Below are positions 54,793 through 63,877 of a stretch of DNA of 64,000 nt, piece after piece. Where the stretch lies: NCBI GenBank assembly GCA_023428135.1, contig JAEYZG010000043.1:62001-126000 (forward strand), written 5' to 3'. Within the stretch, counting starts at the first letter, position 1. Every line of letters begins with the position of its first letter. Made by a program: the position numbers and the translations under genes. The DNA comes from Bacteroidota bacterium (GTDB lineage Bacteria; Bacteroidota; Bacteroidia; Cytophagales; Cytophagaceae). The notes beneath the pieces were generated by a model that was not told where the DNA came from, ran no database searches, and saw only the letters and a program-made list of their open reading frames with translations.

Positions 54793-55749
54793 ATGCTCAT
54801 TAATTATTTTAAGTATAAAGCTTCTTATTTATTTAACAGACTTCTTAAGGCTTACTTCCGAATGTTGTTTCAAACATTGTTACTGAAGAAGGAATCTAAA
54901 ATATGGAAATTGTATATTGAAAGATTACAACATCCGCTTGGGATTCCTTATGCAATGTTAAACGCACCCCGCTGGAATACTCATGCTTTCATAGCTTCAG
55001 CCGGTCCTGTTACAATCAATGAAAATATAACTATTGATTTATCAGAGATCAATATGTTATGTTCCAGCTGGACATTTATTTTATATAAACTTCCTGCAAA
55101 TGTTACCAGTAAAGTAATTTCTTGTCTCGATGATTCAACCTTTCGTCACAAGTTGACTGTTGAACGTGGAGCTTATTCTATTGCACTACGCTGTTATGAG
55201 TTGAAGTATCCTGTCGAGCTTCCTGAGTTGATTATAGATAACGGAAAAGTGGTGATCGAAAAAAGATTAATATTGAATAAGTTTCCAGTGTATCCTGCTA
55301 CAATTATGGCTAGGGAAAGTAGGTTTTATAGCTTTGTTCATTATTATCTTCATTATGCATTCAGACAAGAGAGGAAGTCGATCAGTAATAATTTACACTT
55401 TGAGTATTTACCTGTAGGTAATCCAGAGACTACATTTTTATTTGGATATTTTAACAGGAATAGCTCTGTTTATGTAGATATATCTGATAGAGCTGGTGAC
55501 TTTTTAATTTATATCACTTGTTATAATGAAAGTAGTTTTCCTGTTTATTCTGAAAAAATACCCGTTTACGGTATTGATCTTTTTAAGTCTGCTTTATTAA
55601 CTGTCAATGGAACTTATCTTATAAGAATTATACCCTTAGTGAAAGGATTAACTTCAGATATGCTTAAGAAGAGTGTTAAAGTAAAAGTGGTGGAAGGAAT
55701 AAATGATATTAATGCCGATGATGTGAGACAAGTTGCTGTTCAGAATTAG
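54793..55749 (+). CDS. Conserved hypothetical protein, DUF6208-like, inside the PKS locus
   Basis: 318 residues, no signal peptide, no clear membrane helix beyond an amphipathic N-terminus. Readable blocks are PRWNTHAFIASAGP (about 60-73), SSWTFILYKLP, a GAYSIALRCYE strand, and VHYYLHYAFR before YLPVGNPETTFLFGYF. This block order resembles what I remember as DUF6208, a family of unknown function seen near cyanobacterial biosynthetic genes; the match is from memory. It is the only plus-strand gene in the cluster, divergent from the PPTase gene and ending 10 bp from the converging hydrolase gene. The Ig-like strand pattern could mean a lipid or product binding role, but no function can be given. 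Confidence 0.6.
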   Translation: MLINYFKYKASYLFNRLLKAYFRMLFQTLLLKKESKIWKLYIERLQHPLGIPYAMLNAPRWNTHAFIASAGPVTINENITIDLSEINMLCSSWTFILYKLPANVTSKVISCLDDSTFRHKLTVERGAYSIALRCYELKYPVELPELIIDNGKVVIEKRLILNKFPVYPATIMARESRFYSFVHYYLHYAFRQERKSISNNLHFEYLPVGNPETTFLFGYFNRNSSVYVDISDRAGDFLIYITCYNESSFPVYSEKIPVYGIDLFKSALLTVNGTYLIRIIPLVKGLTSDMLKKSVKVKVVEGINDINADDVRQVAVQN

Positions 55750-55759
55750 AGATCTAGAC

Positions 55760-56446
55760 TCAATGAAATTCCATAAAATCTCTTTGATTCGTTCGCATCC
55801 TGAATTTTACAAATGTTTCTTCATCATCGATCTGCATATAGATATTTGTTTTTAGTATAGATTCTAATTCTATTCCCGGGGCACTTCCATAGGAGTGTCC
55901 CGGGAATATTTTTACTGATTTATTCAGATTCTTTTTTAAAAGCTGAATGGATTTAAACATTTCATTCGGGTTTCCTCCAAGACTTGTACAAATTCCGCAT
56001 CCTTCAGGAAATATCGTGTCTCCGCAAAACAGATGATTGTTTATCTTGAAGCAGGAGCTTCCTGCGGTATGTCCAGGTGTTACAATAGCAACACACGCGC
56101 AGCTTCCAAATTGAATTTCCTTATTATTGTTAAAAAGTAGAATGTTATTAAGATTTGGTTTGTAAAATTCATATTCTTTCTCTGAGATCCAAACTGGAGC
56201 ACTTGTTGTGTATGTATAGTAATCGGAAAGATTGATATGGTCAAAGTGATGATGAGTGAGTAGTATATGCTTTACAATGACTTCATGTTCATAAAGCAAG
56301 TGGTTTATTTTTTCAGGTTCCCAACTTGGGTCTACTAATATTCCTTCTCTGGATGATTTATCATAAATGATGTAACAGAAGTTTATGAATGATCCATTGG
56401 TCGTTCGAATTCCAAGGGTAATAATGTTTTCATCGTGATGAATCAT
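55760..56446 (-). CDS. Metallo-beta-lactamase fold hydrolase, PksB/BaeB-like
   Basis: 228 residues. Zinc ligands are visible in THHHFDH (about 68-74), GHTAGSS (about 123-129), the Asp of CGDTIF (about 139) and FPGHSYG (about 181-187). The sequence GDTIFPEGCGIC is close to the PksB/BaeB group found in trans-AT PKS clusters, where the enzyme clears stalled acyl groups from carrier proteins. It is the last gene of operon 1 and lies 50 bp after the beta-barrel gene. Glyoxalase II-like activity is the general alternative. Confidence 0.82.
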   Translation of the reverse strand: MIHHDENIITLGIRTTNGSFINFCYIIYDKSSREGILVDPSWEPEKINHLLYEHEVIVKHILLTHHHFDHINLSDYYTYTTSAPVWISEKEYEFYKPNLNNILLFNNNKEIQFGSCACVAIVTPGHTAGSSCFKINNHLFCGDTIFPEGCGICTSLGGNPNEMFKSIQLLKKNLNKSVKIFPGHSYGSAPGIELESILKTNIYMQIDDEETFVKFRMRTNQRDFMEFH

Positions 56447-56496
56447 TAGTAATAATAAAAGTAATTGTTAATAACGGGAAAAGTTGGTCTCTAAGT

Positions 56497-57741
56497 TTAA
56501 AAACTTATCTTAAGACCTAGTCTCCATGTATTATTAAAACCGTATAGATTAAAGCTGGATTTATCTGTATTGAGCAGGAATTGATATTGAAAATACAGGT
56601 TGAATCTCGATTGAAATTTGTAATAAATACCAAATCGATTCAGGCTTCCAAGGTCATTGATGCAAGCAAAGGTAATCCATTCCAGTTCTGTATTTTTGAA
56701 TAGGTTGTTCCTTAATAACCGACCAAATATAAAATCTTTTCTAAGCGGAAATACATTGGAGCTATAAATTTTTTTCATTGTTGAAGTTGCTGTAGGAGCA
56801 AGGGATTCAATTGCCCTCATAGCTTCAATAGATTTAATTGTGTTCTGTAACAGAGTCCATTCATTGCCAGAATAACCTTCGCTGATATGAAAATATTCCA
56901 GTACTATATTGTAATTTTGATTGGGTGACCAGTTTGCTCCGGCAAGGATACGATAGTTTAATTCTTTTTTTTGATTAAACTCAGGAGGGTATAATACATT
57001 GCTCTTTGAATTGAGAATGGCATCGGAGTGAAGTTCCAGTTTTTCCCCGATGGCTACTGTCTGGTTAAAACCTGCCTGGTAAGTACCATCAAGATCTATT
57101 CTTCCTGCAAGGCTTATATCAAACGGCTGAACATTCGTAAAATATCTTAATGCTGCTGAATGATTATTGAAATACAAATCATTCACATTGGTTTTGGGCA
57201 TTAAGTAAATATCATATTGTGACTTGGATCCGACATAGGAGGCCTGAAACAGATCACTTCCTTTTATTTGAAACAATCGATCTGAGGGGTCGGTGGGGGA
57301 AGGTGGATTTGATACGATGTCTGTGGGACTTGCAACATATCCTACTCCCCATTTAATTCTTTTTCTTCCGATACCCAGTGTGAAATTGTTATATGATTTC
57401 TGATAATATAGTTCGTTTGGATCGAAACGTATTTTATAATCATTAACATCATATTGGTTTATTTCATCTCTGCTCAACTGATTAAGCAAAGAAAATCTTA
57501 GATTGCCATTAAGAGAACCTTTCCAGATTTTGAATGATTTGTTATACAGAAATATATTGTTGACATTAATATAAGGTAATAGCTGAATGTTTTGAGGATT
57601 CAGCCATCCTTTGTTGATCGTGTTGTATTCTACTTCGCTTATGTATTTGGATGTTTGCGCCTGAACATAAAATCCGTTCAATAGTATAAATGCAACAATC
57701 GAGTATATATTATATGATATTATTTTACTCACTAACCTCAT
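56497..57741 (-). CDS. Outer-membrane beta-barrel protein of the cluster export system
   Basis: 414 residues. A signal peptide spans about 1-28 (ending VQAQ). The rest consists of alternating strands with aromatic ends, including GIGRKRIKWGVGYVASPTDIV (about 120-140), and the protein ends in LGLKISF, the final strand expected for insertion by the BAM complex. The 'R..WG.G...P.D' motif is shared with DUF1302-type barrels. Its start overlaps the end of the LolA-like gene by 17 bp. With the ABC ATPase, permease and LolA-like protein it makes a set that could carry a lipophilic product from the inner to the outer membrane. Pore or receptor function is not proven. Confidence 0.75.
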   Translation of the reverse strand: MRLVSKIISYNIYSIVAFILLNGFYVQAQTSKYISEVEYNTINKGWLNPQNIQLLPYINVNNIFLYNKSFKIWKGSLNGNLRFSLLNQLSRDEINQYDVNDYKIRFDPNELYYQKSYNNFTLGIGRKRIKWGVGYVASPTDIVSNPPSPTDPSDRLFQIKGSDLFQASYVGSKSQYDIYLMPKTNVNDLYFNNHSAALRYFTNVQPFDISLAGRIDLDGTYQAGFNQTVAIGEKLELHSDAILNSKSNVLYPPEFNQKKELNYRILAGANWSPNQNYNIVLEYFHISEGYSGNEWTLLQNTIKSIEAMRAIESLAPTATSTMKKIYSSNVFPLRKDFIFGRLLRNNLFKNTELEWITFACINDLGSLNRFGIYYKFQSRFNLYFQYQFLLNTDKSSFNLYGFNNTWRLGLKISF

Positions 57742-58501
57742 CTGATACTTCTGCTAAGGAAGTTTTTACAAAAAATCTATTCGGAATTGTTTTCTCTTGT
57801 GCAATTTTTGAAAAGTTCAATACAGATTTTTGATTTGCATTAAAGTGATCTATAAATTCGATTTGTGAATTGACTTCTTTATTGTTGATGATTTCGTACT
57901 TTGTAAAGGTCATTGTTTTATACATCTTTCCAGATAATAGATATACTTCAGATTTTAATGGTTTTGAAGTCTTTTTATCTATCCATAATTTTATTTTTTG
58001 ATAAGTAGCTCCTTGTGATTTAGCTGCAAGATTTAAGAGGTATGTTTCCGATGTGCCATTTTCAGTTTTTAATTCAGTTTCTTCACTTGAAACTATTGTA
58101 TAATCTTTAGACCAGCCAAGTCTGGCAAGATCTCCGTAAGAAACAGAACCTGATAATCTTTGCACTGGTGTAATACGAGTTGGTTTTTTGGTTTCTCTAA
58201 CATAGTACCATAAATCGGCATCGACCATTAGAAGTAAATTACCTTTTTCGAATTGAGGTTCCAGAAATGCAACCAAAGTGTTTATTTCGTCTTTAAAATA
58301 AACTTTATATATACTTTTGATTGTGCCTGATTTTGCATTCGTATTTAACTCTGCAGTCATGGACATTTGTGTCCAAGGTGATCTTTTACTTTCTGCTTCT
58401 TTCAGGATTTGTTCCGGAGTTTTTTCTGAAATGAGCATTGTGGAGGATGTGAAAAGGGTTAGTGCAAAAAATGCAAGAAAACCCTGAATTTTAGTTTTCA
58501 T
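57725..58501 (-). CDS. LolA-like outer-membrane lipoprotein-sorting protein
   Basis: 258 residues with a signal peptide (cleavage probably near residue 24). The sequence follows the LolA-like family around PF17131: RSPWTQMSMTAEL, VYFKDEINTLVAF, LWYYVRETKKPTRITP, and SYGDLARLGW. Members have an unclosed beta-barrel that carries lipids or lipoproteins through the periplasm. It is placed between the ABC permease (14 bp) and the outer-membrane barrel (overlap), so it should be the periplasmic shuttle of a three-compartment export path. Its cargo in this cluster would be the lipidic polyketide or a lipid needed for it. Confidence 0.82.
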   Translation of the reverse strand: MKTKIQGFLAFFALTLFTSSTMLISEKTPEQILKEAESKRSPWTQMSMTAELNTNAKSGTIKSIYKVYFKDEINTLVAFLEPQFEKGNLLLMVDADLWYYVRETKKPTRITPVQRLSGSVSYGDLARLGWSKDYTIVSSEETELKTENGTSETYLLNLAAKSQGATYQKIKLWIDKKTSKPLKSEVYLLSGKMYKTMTFTKYEIINNKEVNSQIEFIDHFNANQKSVLNFSKIAQEKTIPNRFFVKTSLAEVSDEVSE

Positions 58502-58515
58502 AAAAGAGCTAAATC

Positions 58516-59805
58516 TTAAGCGTGTTCTAATGATTCTACTATGGTTAGTTTTCTTATAATAAAGAATGCAGAAAGGCTTGATAATGTAATAGCTAAGACT
58601 ACCGCAATCGCTATGAATAGGTGATATGGAGATAAGGTATATACCTGCAGTGCATACCCTTGGTTCATTCCTGGTACAGGTGGCATTTCAATATTTAAGG
58701 CATTAATGATGTTGGATAAAATTACCTGTGCTATTATTCCTATCAAAAGTCCTATTATACTTATCAGAAATGCTTCCAGTAAAAATATGAATGTGATATT
58801 CGTATTTTTTAAACCTATAGCTCTTAATGTACCAATTTCACGAATTCTTTCCATCGTTGTCATGTTCATTATGTTCCAACAGCTCAATATTACAATGGTT
58901 AGGATAATGATGCCCATAAAACTAAAGATCATGTTAAATAAATCTTTTGCTGCCGTATAATATTCTGCCAGTGTTTCCCAGGTTATCACTCCGATAGTTT
59001 TGTTATTGTCCGGTCCTTTTGTAGAGGCCAGAATACTTTGGATTGTACTTACTTTGTAGTCCAATGAGTCTCTGTTTTTAAACATCACAGATATAAGGCT
59101 TATTTTGTCGGTATTTACGAGTCTTTGAACCAGGTCTATGTGGGTGAGAAGATAGTATTTGTCTGTTTCATTAAGTCCTGTAGACATCACTCCGACAAGT
59201 TCTACATCAATTGCATTTACGGCACCTTGCACAGTTGCCCCATATAGCATCAAAGGATCTCCGATTTTTACACCAAGTGCGTTTGCCAGTTTCTTGCCAA
59301 GAATTATTCCGAATTTATTTTTGTCAAGTGGTTTAATTTCTTCACCCAGTTTAAGATTCGGATTAATGTCTGAAAGCCCACCTCGTAATGCTGCTTCATG
59401 CATGGACTCTACGCCGTATCCAATGAATGGAAAAGATTTGTCACCTGTCGTAACAAGACCACCAAATTCTATTCTAGGTAATACATAATCTACTTCTGGT
59501 TGGTTTTTGATGGTTTTAACCATTTTTTGATAATCAGCTAACCCGAATTCCAACGTATATTTTTCCTGACTTTCTAAACTTCTGTTATCCTTTATCTGAA
59601 GATGTCCTGTACCTCCAGAACCTCCAAAACCATTTCGGATAGTCATCTCCTGCAAGCCATAGATGGAAAATCCGTAATATCCTAAAGCGATCGCCATGGC
59701 TGCATAACCTGATGCTGCGATGAATATAGCAAATAAAGTTCTTCTTTTATTTCTGAATAAATTCCTATATGCTAAATGTAGTATTTTTGAAAAATGTTGT
59801 ATCAT
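58516..59805 (-). CDS. ABC transporter permease, MacB/LolE (FtsX) type
   Basis: 429 residues. TM1 lies about 22-46, a periplasmic core domain about 50-275, and three further helices about 285-310, 335-365 and 390-418, the layout of FtsX-type permeases. The motif ERIREIGTLRAIG (about 315-327) is the family's coupling element. Transporters of this type work by mechanotransmission, extracting lipids or lipoproteins from the inner membrane. The gene overlaps the ATPase gene by 4 bp (ATGA) and is followed by the LolA-like gene. Confidence 0.88.
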   Translation of the reverse strand: MIQHFSKILHLAYRNLFRNKRRTLFAIFIAASGYAAMAIALGYYGFSIYGLQEMTIRNGFGGSGGTGHLQIKDNRSLESQEKYTLEFGLADYQKMVKTIKNQPEVDYVLPRIEFGGLVTTGDKSFPFIGYGVESMHEAALRGGLSDINPNLKLGEEIKPLDKNKFGIILGKKLANALGVKIGDPLMLYGATVQGAVNAIDVELVGVMSTGLNETDKYYLLTHIDLVQRLVNTDKISLISVMFKNRDSLDYKVSTIQSILASTKGPDNNKTIGVITWETLAEYYTAAKDLFNMIFSFMGIIILTIVILSCWNIMNMTTMERIREIGTLRAIGLKNTNITFIFLLEAFLISIIGLLIGIIAQVILSNIINALNIEMPPVPGMNQGYALQVYTLSPYHLFIAIAVVLAITLSSLSAFFIIRKLTIVESLEHA

Positions 59806-60491
59806 ACCAGTTCTTCTTTAAAAATTTTACCATCCTGAATTACAATTTTTGCTTTTGCTCTTTCTATAACATATGGATCGTGGGACGCTACAATAATTGT
59901 CACCTTGTCAGCTTCATTTAGCTGTGTGATGAGTTCCATAATTGAAATAGCCGTTTTTCTGTCAAGATTAGCAGTTGGTTCATCTGCAATGATAAGTTCC
60001 GGATTTCCCACCAAAGCTCGGGCTATTGCAACACGTTGTTTCTGTCCTCCTGATAACCTTGCAGGCAAATGATCCATTCTGTCTTGAAGTCCTACTTTTT
60101 CCAATACAGTTGTAACACGCTCTTTAATTTCTTTTTTACTGATGTTTTTAAAGAGTAATGGAAGTTCTACGTTTTCGTATGCAGTAAGAACCGGGACCAG
60201 GTTGAATGACTGAAATACAAATCCTATTTTGTTTAGTCTCAGTTGATGCAATGCTTCCAGGTTTACATGAGTGATGTCTGAACCATTGAATATGATATTT
60301 CCGGAGGTGGGTTTGTCTATACTTCCTAGTATATTTAGAAATGTGGACTTCCCACTTCCGGAAGGACCTGCAACGACAATGAAATCGCCTTTTGTAACAT
60401 TGAAATATACATTATTGAGGGCCAGGATTTCTGTTTCTCCTACTTGATATTTTTTAGAGACCCCTCTTAGTTCTGCTATTGATATGCTCAT
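59802..60491 (-). CDS. ABC transporter ATP-binding protein, LolD/MacB type
   Basis: 229 residues. Walker A GPSGSGKST (about 39-47), signature LSGGQKQRVAIARAL (about 145-159), Walker B LIIADEPTANLD (about 165-176) and the switch His in ASHDP are all present. The size and sequence fit the LolD/MacB branch that drives FtsX-type permeases. It is the second gene of operon 1, 40 bp after the AT-ER gene, and overlaps its permease. Together they should power export of the cluster product. Confidence 0.92.
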   Translation of the reverse strand: MSISIAELRGVSKKYQVGETEILALNNVYFNVTKGDFIVVAGPSGSGKSTFLNILGSIDKPTSGNIIFNGSDITHVNLEALHQLRLNKIGFVFQSFNLVPVLTAYENVELPLLFKNISKKEIKERVTTVLEKVGLQDRMDHLPARLSGGQKQRVAIARALVGNPELIIADEPTANLDRKTAISIMELITQLNEADKVTIIVASHDPYVIERAKAKIVIQDGKIFKEELV

Positions 60492-60531
60492 TTCATTAGG
60501 AAGTTATCTGCGTTAGTTATCTTAATTCTCT

Positions 60532-62820
60532 TTAAATCAAAGAGGGTGAATATTCAAATTTATTTTGAGTAGCTATACTTTCTGAATGTTGAATTGAGAA
60601 TGCTTTCTGATATATGTCGCTGGCATCTCTTATTAGTTTCAATCCAATTTCATCTACATGACGATTTCTCCAGTCTTCGAGGCTTGTTTCTTTTACATAT
60701 TGGTTGAATGCTCCAAGTGCCGGACCGCACTGGATTTGAAAATCTACCTTATGTGATAAGTCTCCGTTAAGTGCATGTTGGGTAGACAAGACAAAATAAT
60801 ATTTAAAAATATTGGCCATTTTTAATTTGGGGTTGGATTGTATTTTCGCGAGCGTCTCCGGTCTGGTAGATTTAAAATAATTTTCTACCTCTTCCCATAC
60901 TTTTTCAAATGATTTTCCAAAATATTTCTCCTGAATTATTTTAGAAGTATCCTCTGGTAGCTCTTCTAATGAATTGTATTGTTTGTAAAGTTCGTATAGT
61001 TTTTTTCCTCGCACAGGAAACAGAACTCCTTTTTTCAATACCTGAACCTGAGCTCCAATCTCAAACATGTCTCCGGCAGGAGCATAGTCCGTATCCTGAA
61101 TGTTCATCTGCGAGATCAGGTCTTTGACTATATCGCTGGTACCAGCTTCTACGGTACATTGGTTAATTGAGCCAGTCAGGACGTAGTCTGCACCAAGCAT
61201 AATTGATGCAACTATCGCCTGAGGTGTTCCAATGCCGCCGGCAGCGCCTATGTGTATTTTTTGTTTATATCCGAATTTTTGTATCAGCCTGTCTCGTAAA
61301 AGCGATATTACTGGTACCAATGTAAGTGCAACTCCTTGATCTGTGTGTCCTCCGGAGTCAGCTTCAGTTGTTATGTCTGAAGCTAGTGATATATATTTTC
61401 CAGCTTCAGCTTCTTCACTGGTCAGATAACCTTTCGCCAGTAAATCATGGATGATGTTTTCAGGAGGTGGACTTAAAAACACTTCAGCTACTTCTGGTCT
61501 TGATATTTTAGCTATAATATGGTGAGCAGCGATAGCCTGGCCATTTTCAAATCTGATACCTTTTAGCCTAAAATAGACAAGTGCAGCTGAAGCAGTTGCA
61601 AATGCTGAAGCTTCAATGACTTTTATATTTTTGCTTATACATAGTTGCGCAAGGTCAAATTCCCACTTAGGATTGGTTGGATTGTGAAGGAAATTAATTC
61701 CAAAAGGTTTTTTCGGAGCTATATTTCTTTGAATTTCTTCTATGGAACTCTTAATTTGTTCTAAACTCGTTCCTCCACATCCAAGAAAACTTAACAGATC
61801 TGAATTAGCCATTTTTATTACCATCTTCGAAGATGATATTCCTCTGTACATGGCTCCTGCAACATAGGCTTCTTGTATTTTGTACCTGTTTCTGAAACTT
61901 TCAGAACCTATTTTAAATCGAGAGGAGGGAAGGTTTTGGAGTGTGTTAGTTTTCGGGTGATTAGTCTCTTTGATTTTTTGTATGAGTCTGGTTAGTACAC
62001 TTCCTGGTCCGACTTCTTTAAATTGTTCTGTACCTTTATTCAGAACCATTTTTACTTGTTGCTTCCAGGAGACCGGATTAGAAATTTGTTTAGTAAGAAG
62101 GTCAGCTGCATTTTGTTTGGTATATTCTGTGCAATTGTAGTTTGAATAAACTGGTATTACCGGATTGTTAAAAGAATAATTTAAGATAAATGATTTAAAC
62201 TTATCTCTTGCTGGCTCCATATACCTTGAATGAAATGCTCCACTAACATTCAAAATGATTGTTTTCATCCCTGCAGCAGCAAGCAAAGGCTCGGCTTGCT
62301 TTAACTGATCCTGGTTCCCGGACAGTATGGTTTGTTCATCTGAATTATAATTGGCAAAATCTATTTGAGGGAACTTGGTTTTAATAATTTCTTCAAGATG
62401 GTTTTGGTTTCCTCCCATTACGGCCATCATACCACCATCTTTAATTTCTGAGAATAGTTCAGCGCGCCGTTTAACAATTTCGAGTCCTGTTTTAAAATCC
62501 ATCACTCCGGCAGCTACGAGAGCATTGTACTCTCCAAGACTGTGACCTAATAGATAATTTGTTCTGTCTGGTCCTGATTTTATATAATCAAGGTAGTACA
62601 TCATGTTCACAACATACAAGGCAGGTTGTGTATATTTTGTATAGGATAAATTACCATCAGAGTCGTTCAGACAAAGATTTTCTATTGAATAATTTAATAT
62701 AGAGTCTGAGAGCTCTACCAGTTCAGGATACTTTCGAAAAAGTTCCTTACCCATACCCTTGAATTGTGATCCTTGTCCCGGAAATACAAGACAAGTTATC
62801 TTCTCATTGTCGGTTAACAT
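60532..62820 (-). CDS. Trans-acting malonyl acyltransferase fused to PfaD-type enoyl reductase (AT-ER)
   Basis: 763 residues from the ATG at 62820, which has AAGG eight bases upstream; reading from further upstream (62922) would add 34 residues that do not look coding. Residues 1-290 are a FabD-like acyltransferase with PGQGSQ (14-19) and the active Ser in GHSLGE (92-97). Residues about 300-760 are a PfaD-family flavin enoyl reductase (FGINFLHNP, GAAGGIG, TGSINQCTVEAGTS, FPVRGKKLYELY). Fused AT-ER proteins are typical of trans-AT PKS clusters. It should supply malonyl units to all AT-less modules and reduce selected double bonds, since no ER domain is encoded in the PKSs. It heads operon 1. 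Confidence 0.92.
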   Translation of the reverse strand: MLTDNEKITCLVFPGQGSQFKGMGKELFRKYPELVELSDSILNYSIENLCLNDSDGNLSYTKYTQPALYVVNMMYYLDYIKSGPDRTNYLLGHSLGEYNALVAAGVMDFKTGLEIVKRRAELFSEIKDGGMMAVMGGNQNHLEEIIKTKFPQIDFANYNSDEQTILSGNQDQLKQAEPLLAAAGMKTIILNVSGAFHSRYMEPARDKFKSFILNYSFNNPVIPVYSNYNCTEYTKQNAADLLTKQISNPVSWKQQVKMVLNKGTEQFKEVGPGSVLTRLIQKIKETNHPKTNTLQNLPSSRFKIGSESFRNRYKIQEAYVAGAMYRGISSSKMVIKMANSDLLSFLGCGGTSLEQIKSSIEEIQRNIAPKKPFGINFLHNPTNPKWEFDLAQLCISKNIKVIEASAFATASAALVYFRLKGIRFENGQAIAAHHIIAKISRPEVAEVFLSPPPENIIHDLLAKGYLTSEEAEAGKYISLASDITTEADSGGHTDQGVALTLVPVISLLRDRLIQKFGYKQKIHIGAAGGIGTPQAIVASIMLGADYVLTGSINQCTVEAGTSDIVKDLISQMNIQDTDYAPAGDMFEIGAQVQVLKKGVLFPVRGKKLYELYKQYNSLEELPEDTSKIIQEKYFGKSFEKVWEEVENYFKSTRPETLAKIQSNPKLKMANIFKYYFVLSTQHALNGDLSHKVDFQIQCGPALGAFNQYVKETSLEDWRNRHVDEIGLKLIRDASDIYQKAFSIQHSESIATQNKFEYSPSLI

Positions 62821-63877
62821 ATTTACCTTGTAATAAAAGTATAGCTGTGTTAAATGATATGATGGAGTCCCTTCTATGCTCTTAAAAAAAATCCATATAA
62901 CTAGTGTGGGACTTCCGGACAATTATCGGACTTATTTTTGACAGTTTCAAAAAAAATAAAAGAAAAATATATTAAAGTTATTTCTTAATAAATTTTTAAC
63001 GGAATCATTAATGATATTATTGATACTCTATGTTTTCATTAGTAATAATGTTTAGCGGATGTTATAATAATGTTATTGGTGTTGTGATCATGACTGAAAT
63101 GACTAAGCTTATTAGATACAATTTGTGTTTTATGATTTGCGCATATAGTAATTGAAGAATTAAGAGACAAGAGATATCTGTTAATCTATTTGATTAGAGT
63201 TTTTGTAGAATTTGTTTATAATTATTTGTAGTAATATTTTCAATATTAGGAGTCGTTGTCATGCAATGAATGCATAAATCCTATGGTATTGTTACTTTTG
63301 TTTTTCTTATTCATTAAAAAATAATAAAGTGAGTGTATAAATTTTATGACATTTTTAAATCATCATCAATTGTTGAGTAATCCATGCAGTCTTTGGGACA
63401 CTAGCGTAAGTCGGAAGGATGTTTTGAATTGTTTTTTTATACTGTAAAGATGATGTTCTACAAGAACTTCAAAGACCAGGTAGGAGGGAATAGAAAAATA
63501 TCGAAAATTCATTGATTGTCTTATATGAAGATTATATGATCATAGATTTGGTGCATATTGATTCATACATCATAAATTGAATAGCAAGAATATTTCGCTT
63601 ATTTAATTTTGGAGTTTCATCGATATTGTTTTCAAATTAGAGGATTGAAAAAGGGGAATATCTAAAAAGTAATTTAGATTAGAAAAAAAAATGTTAAATG
63701 GTATTCCTGATAACAGCATATAGTTCGAAAAGATTTGTATTAGCATTTATTCTTATTGATTATTTCTCCGATAGTACATTTAGTTCATTGGGTACATAAG
63801 TCTAAGATCTTTTATGCGCTCCTGAAGAAAGGGACATAAGCATTTTATGATAATGATATCTTTTTTACTCTTCTATT
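62821..63877. other. 1.06-kb AT-rich region without recognisable genes
   Basis: Very AT-rich, with stop codons in all frames at short distances. It contains the promoter region of the AT-ER operon; just upstream of it lies a direct repeat CGGAC-N6-CGGAC (about 62916-62932). I see no RNA gene, insertion element or strong terminator. It may mark the boundary of the biosynthetic locus. Confidence 0.45.

Noticed and set aside
62821..62922. 34 extra N-terminal residues for the AT-ER protein
   Set aside because: They are not like any acyltransferase start; the ATG at 62820 has AAGG upstream and leads straight into the FabD opening with PGQGSQ.
62936..63877. Possible hidden gene or RNA in the AT-rich 1-kb right-hand gap
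   Set aside because: All frames are broken at short intervals and no conserved RNA shape is visible by eye; a covariance-model search would be needed to say more.
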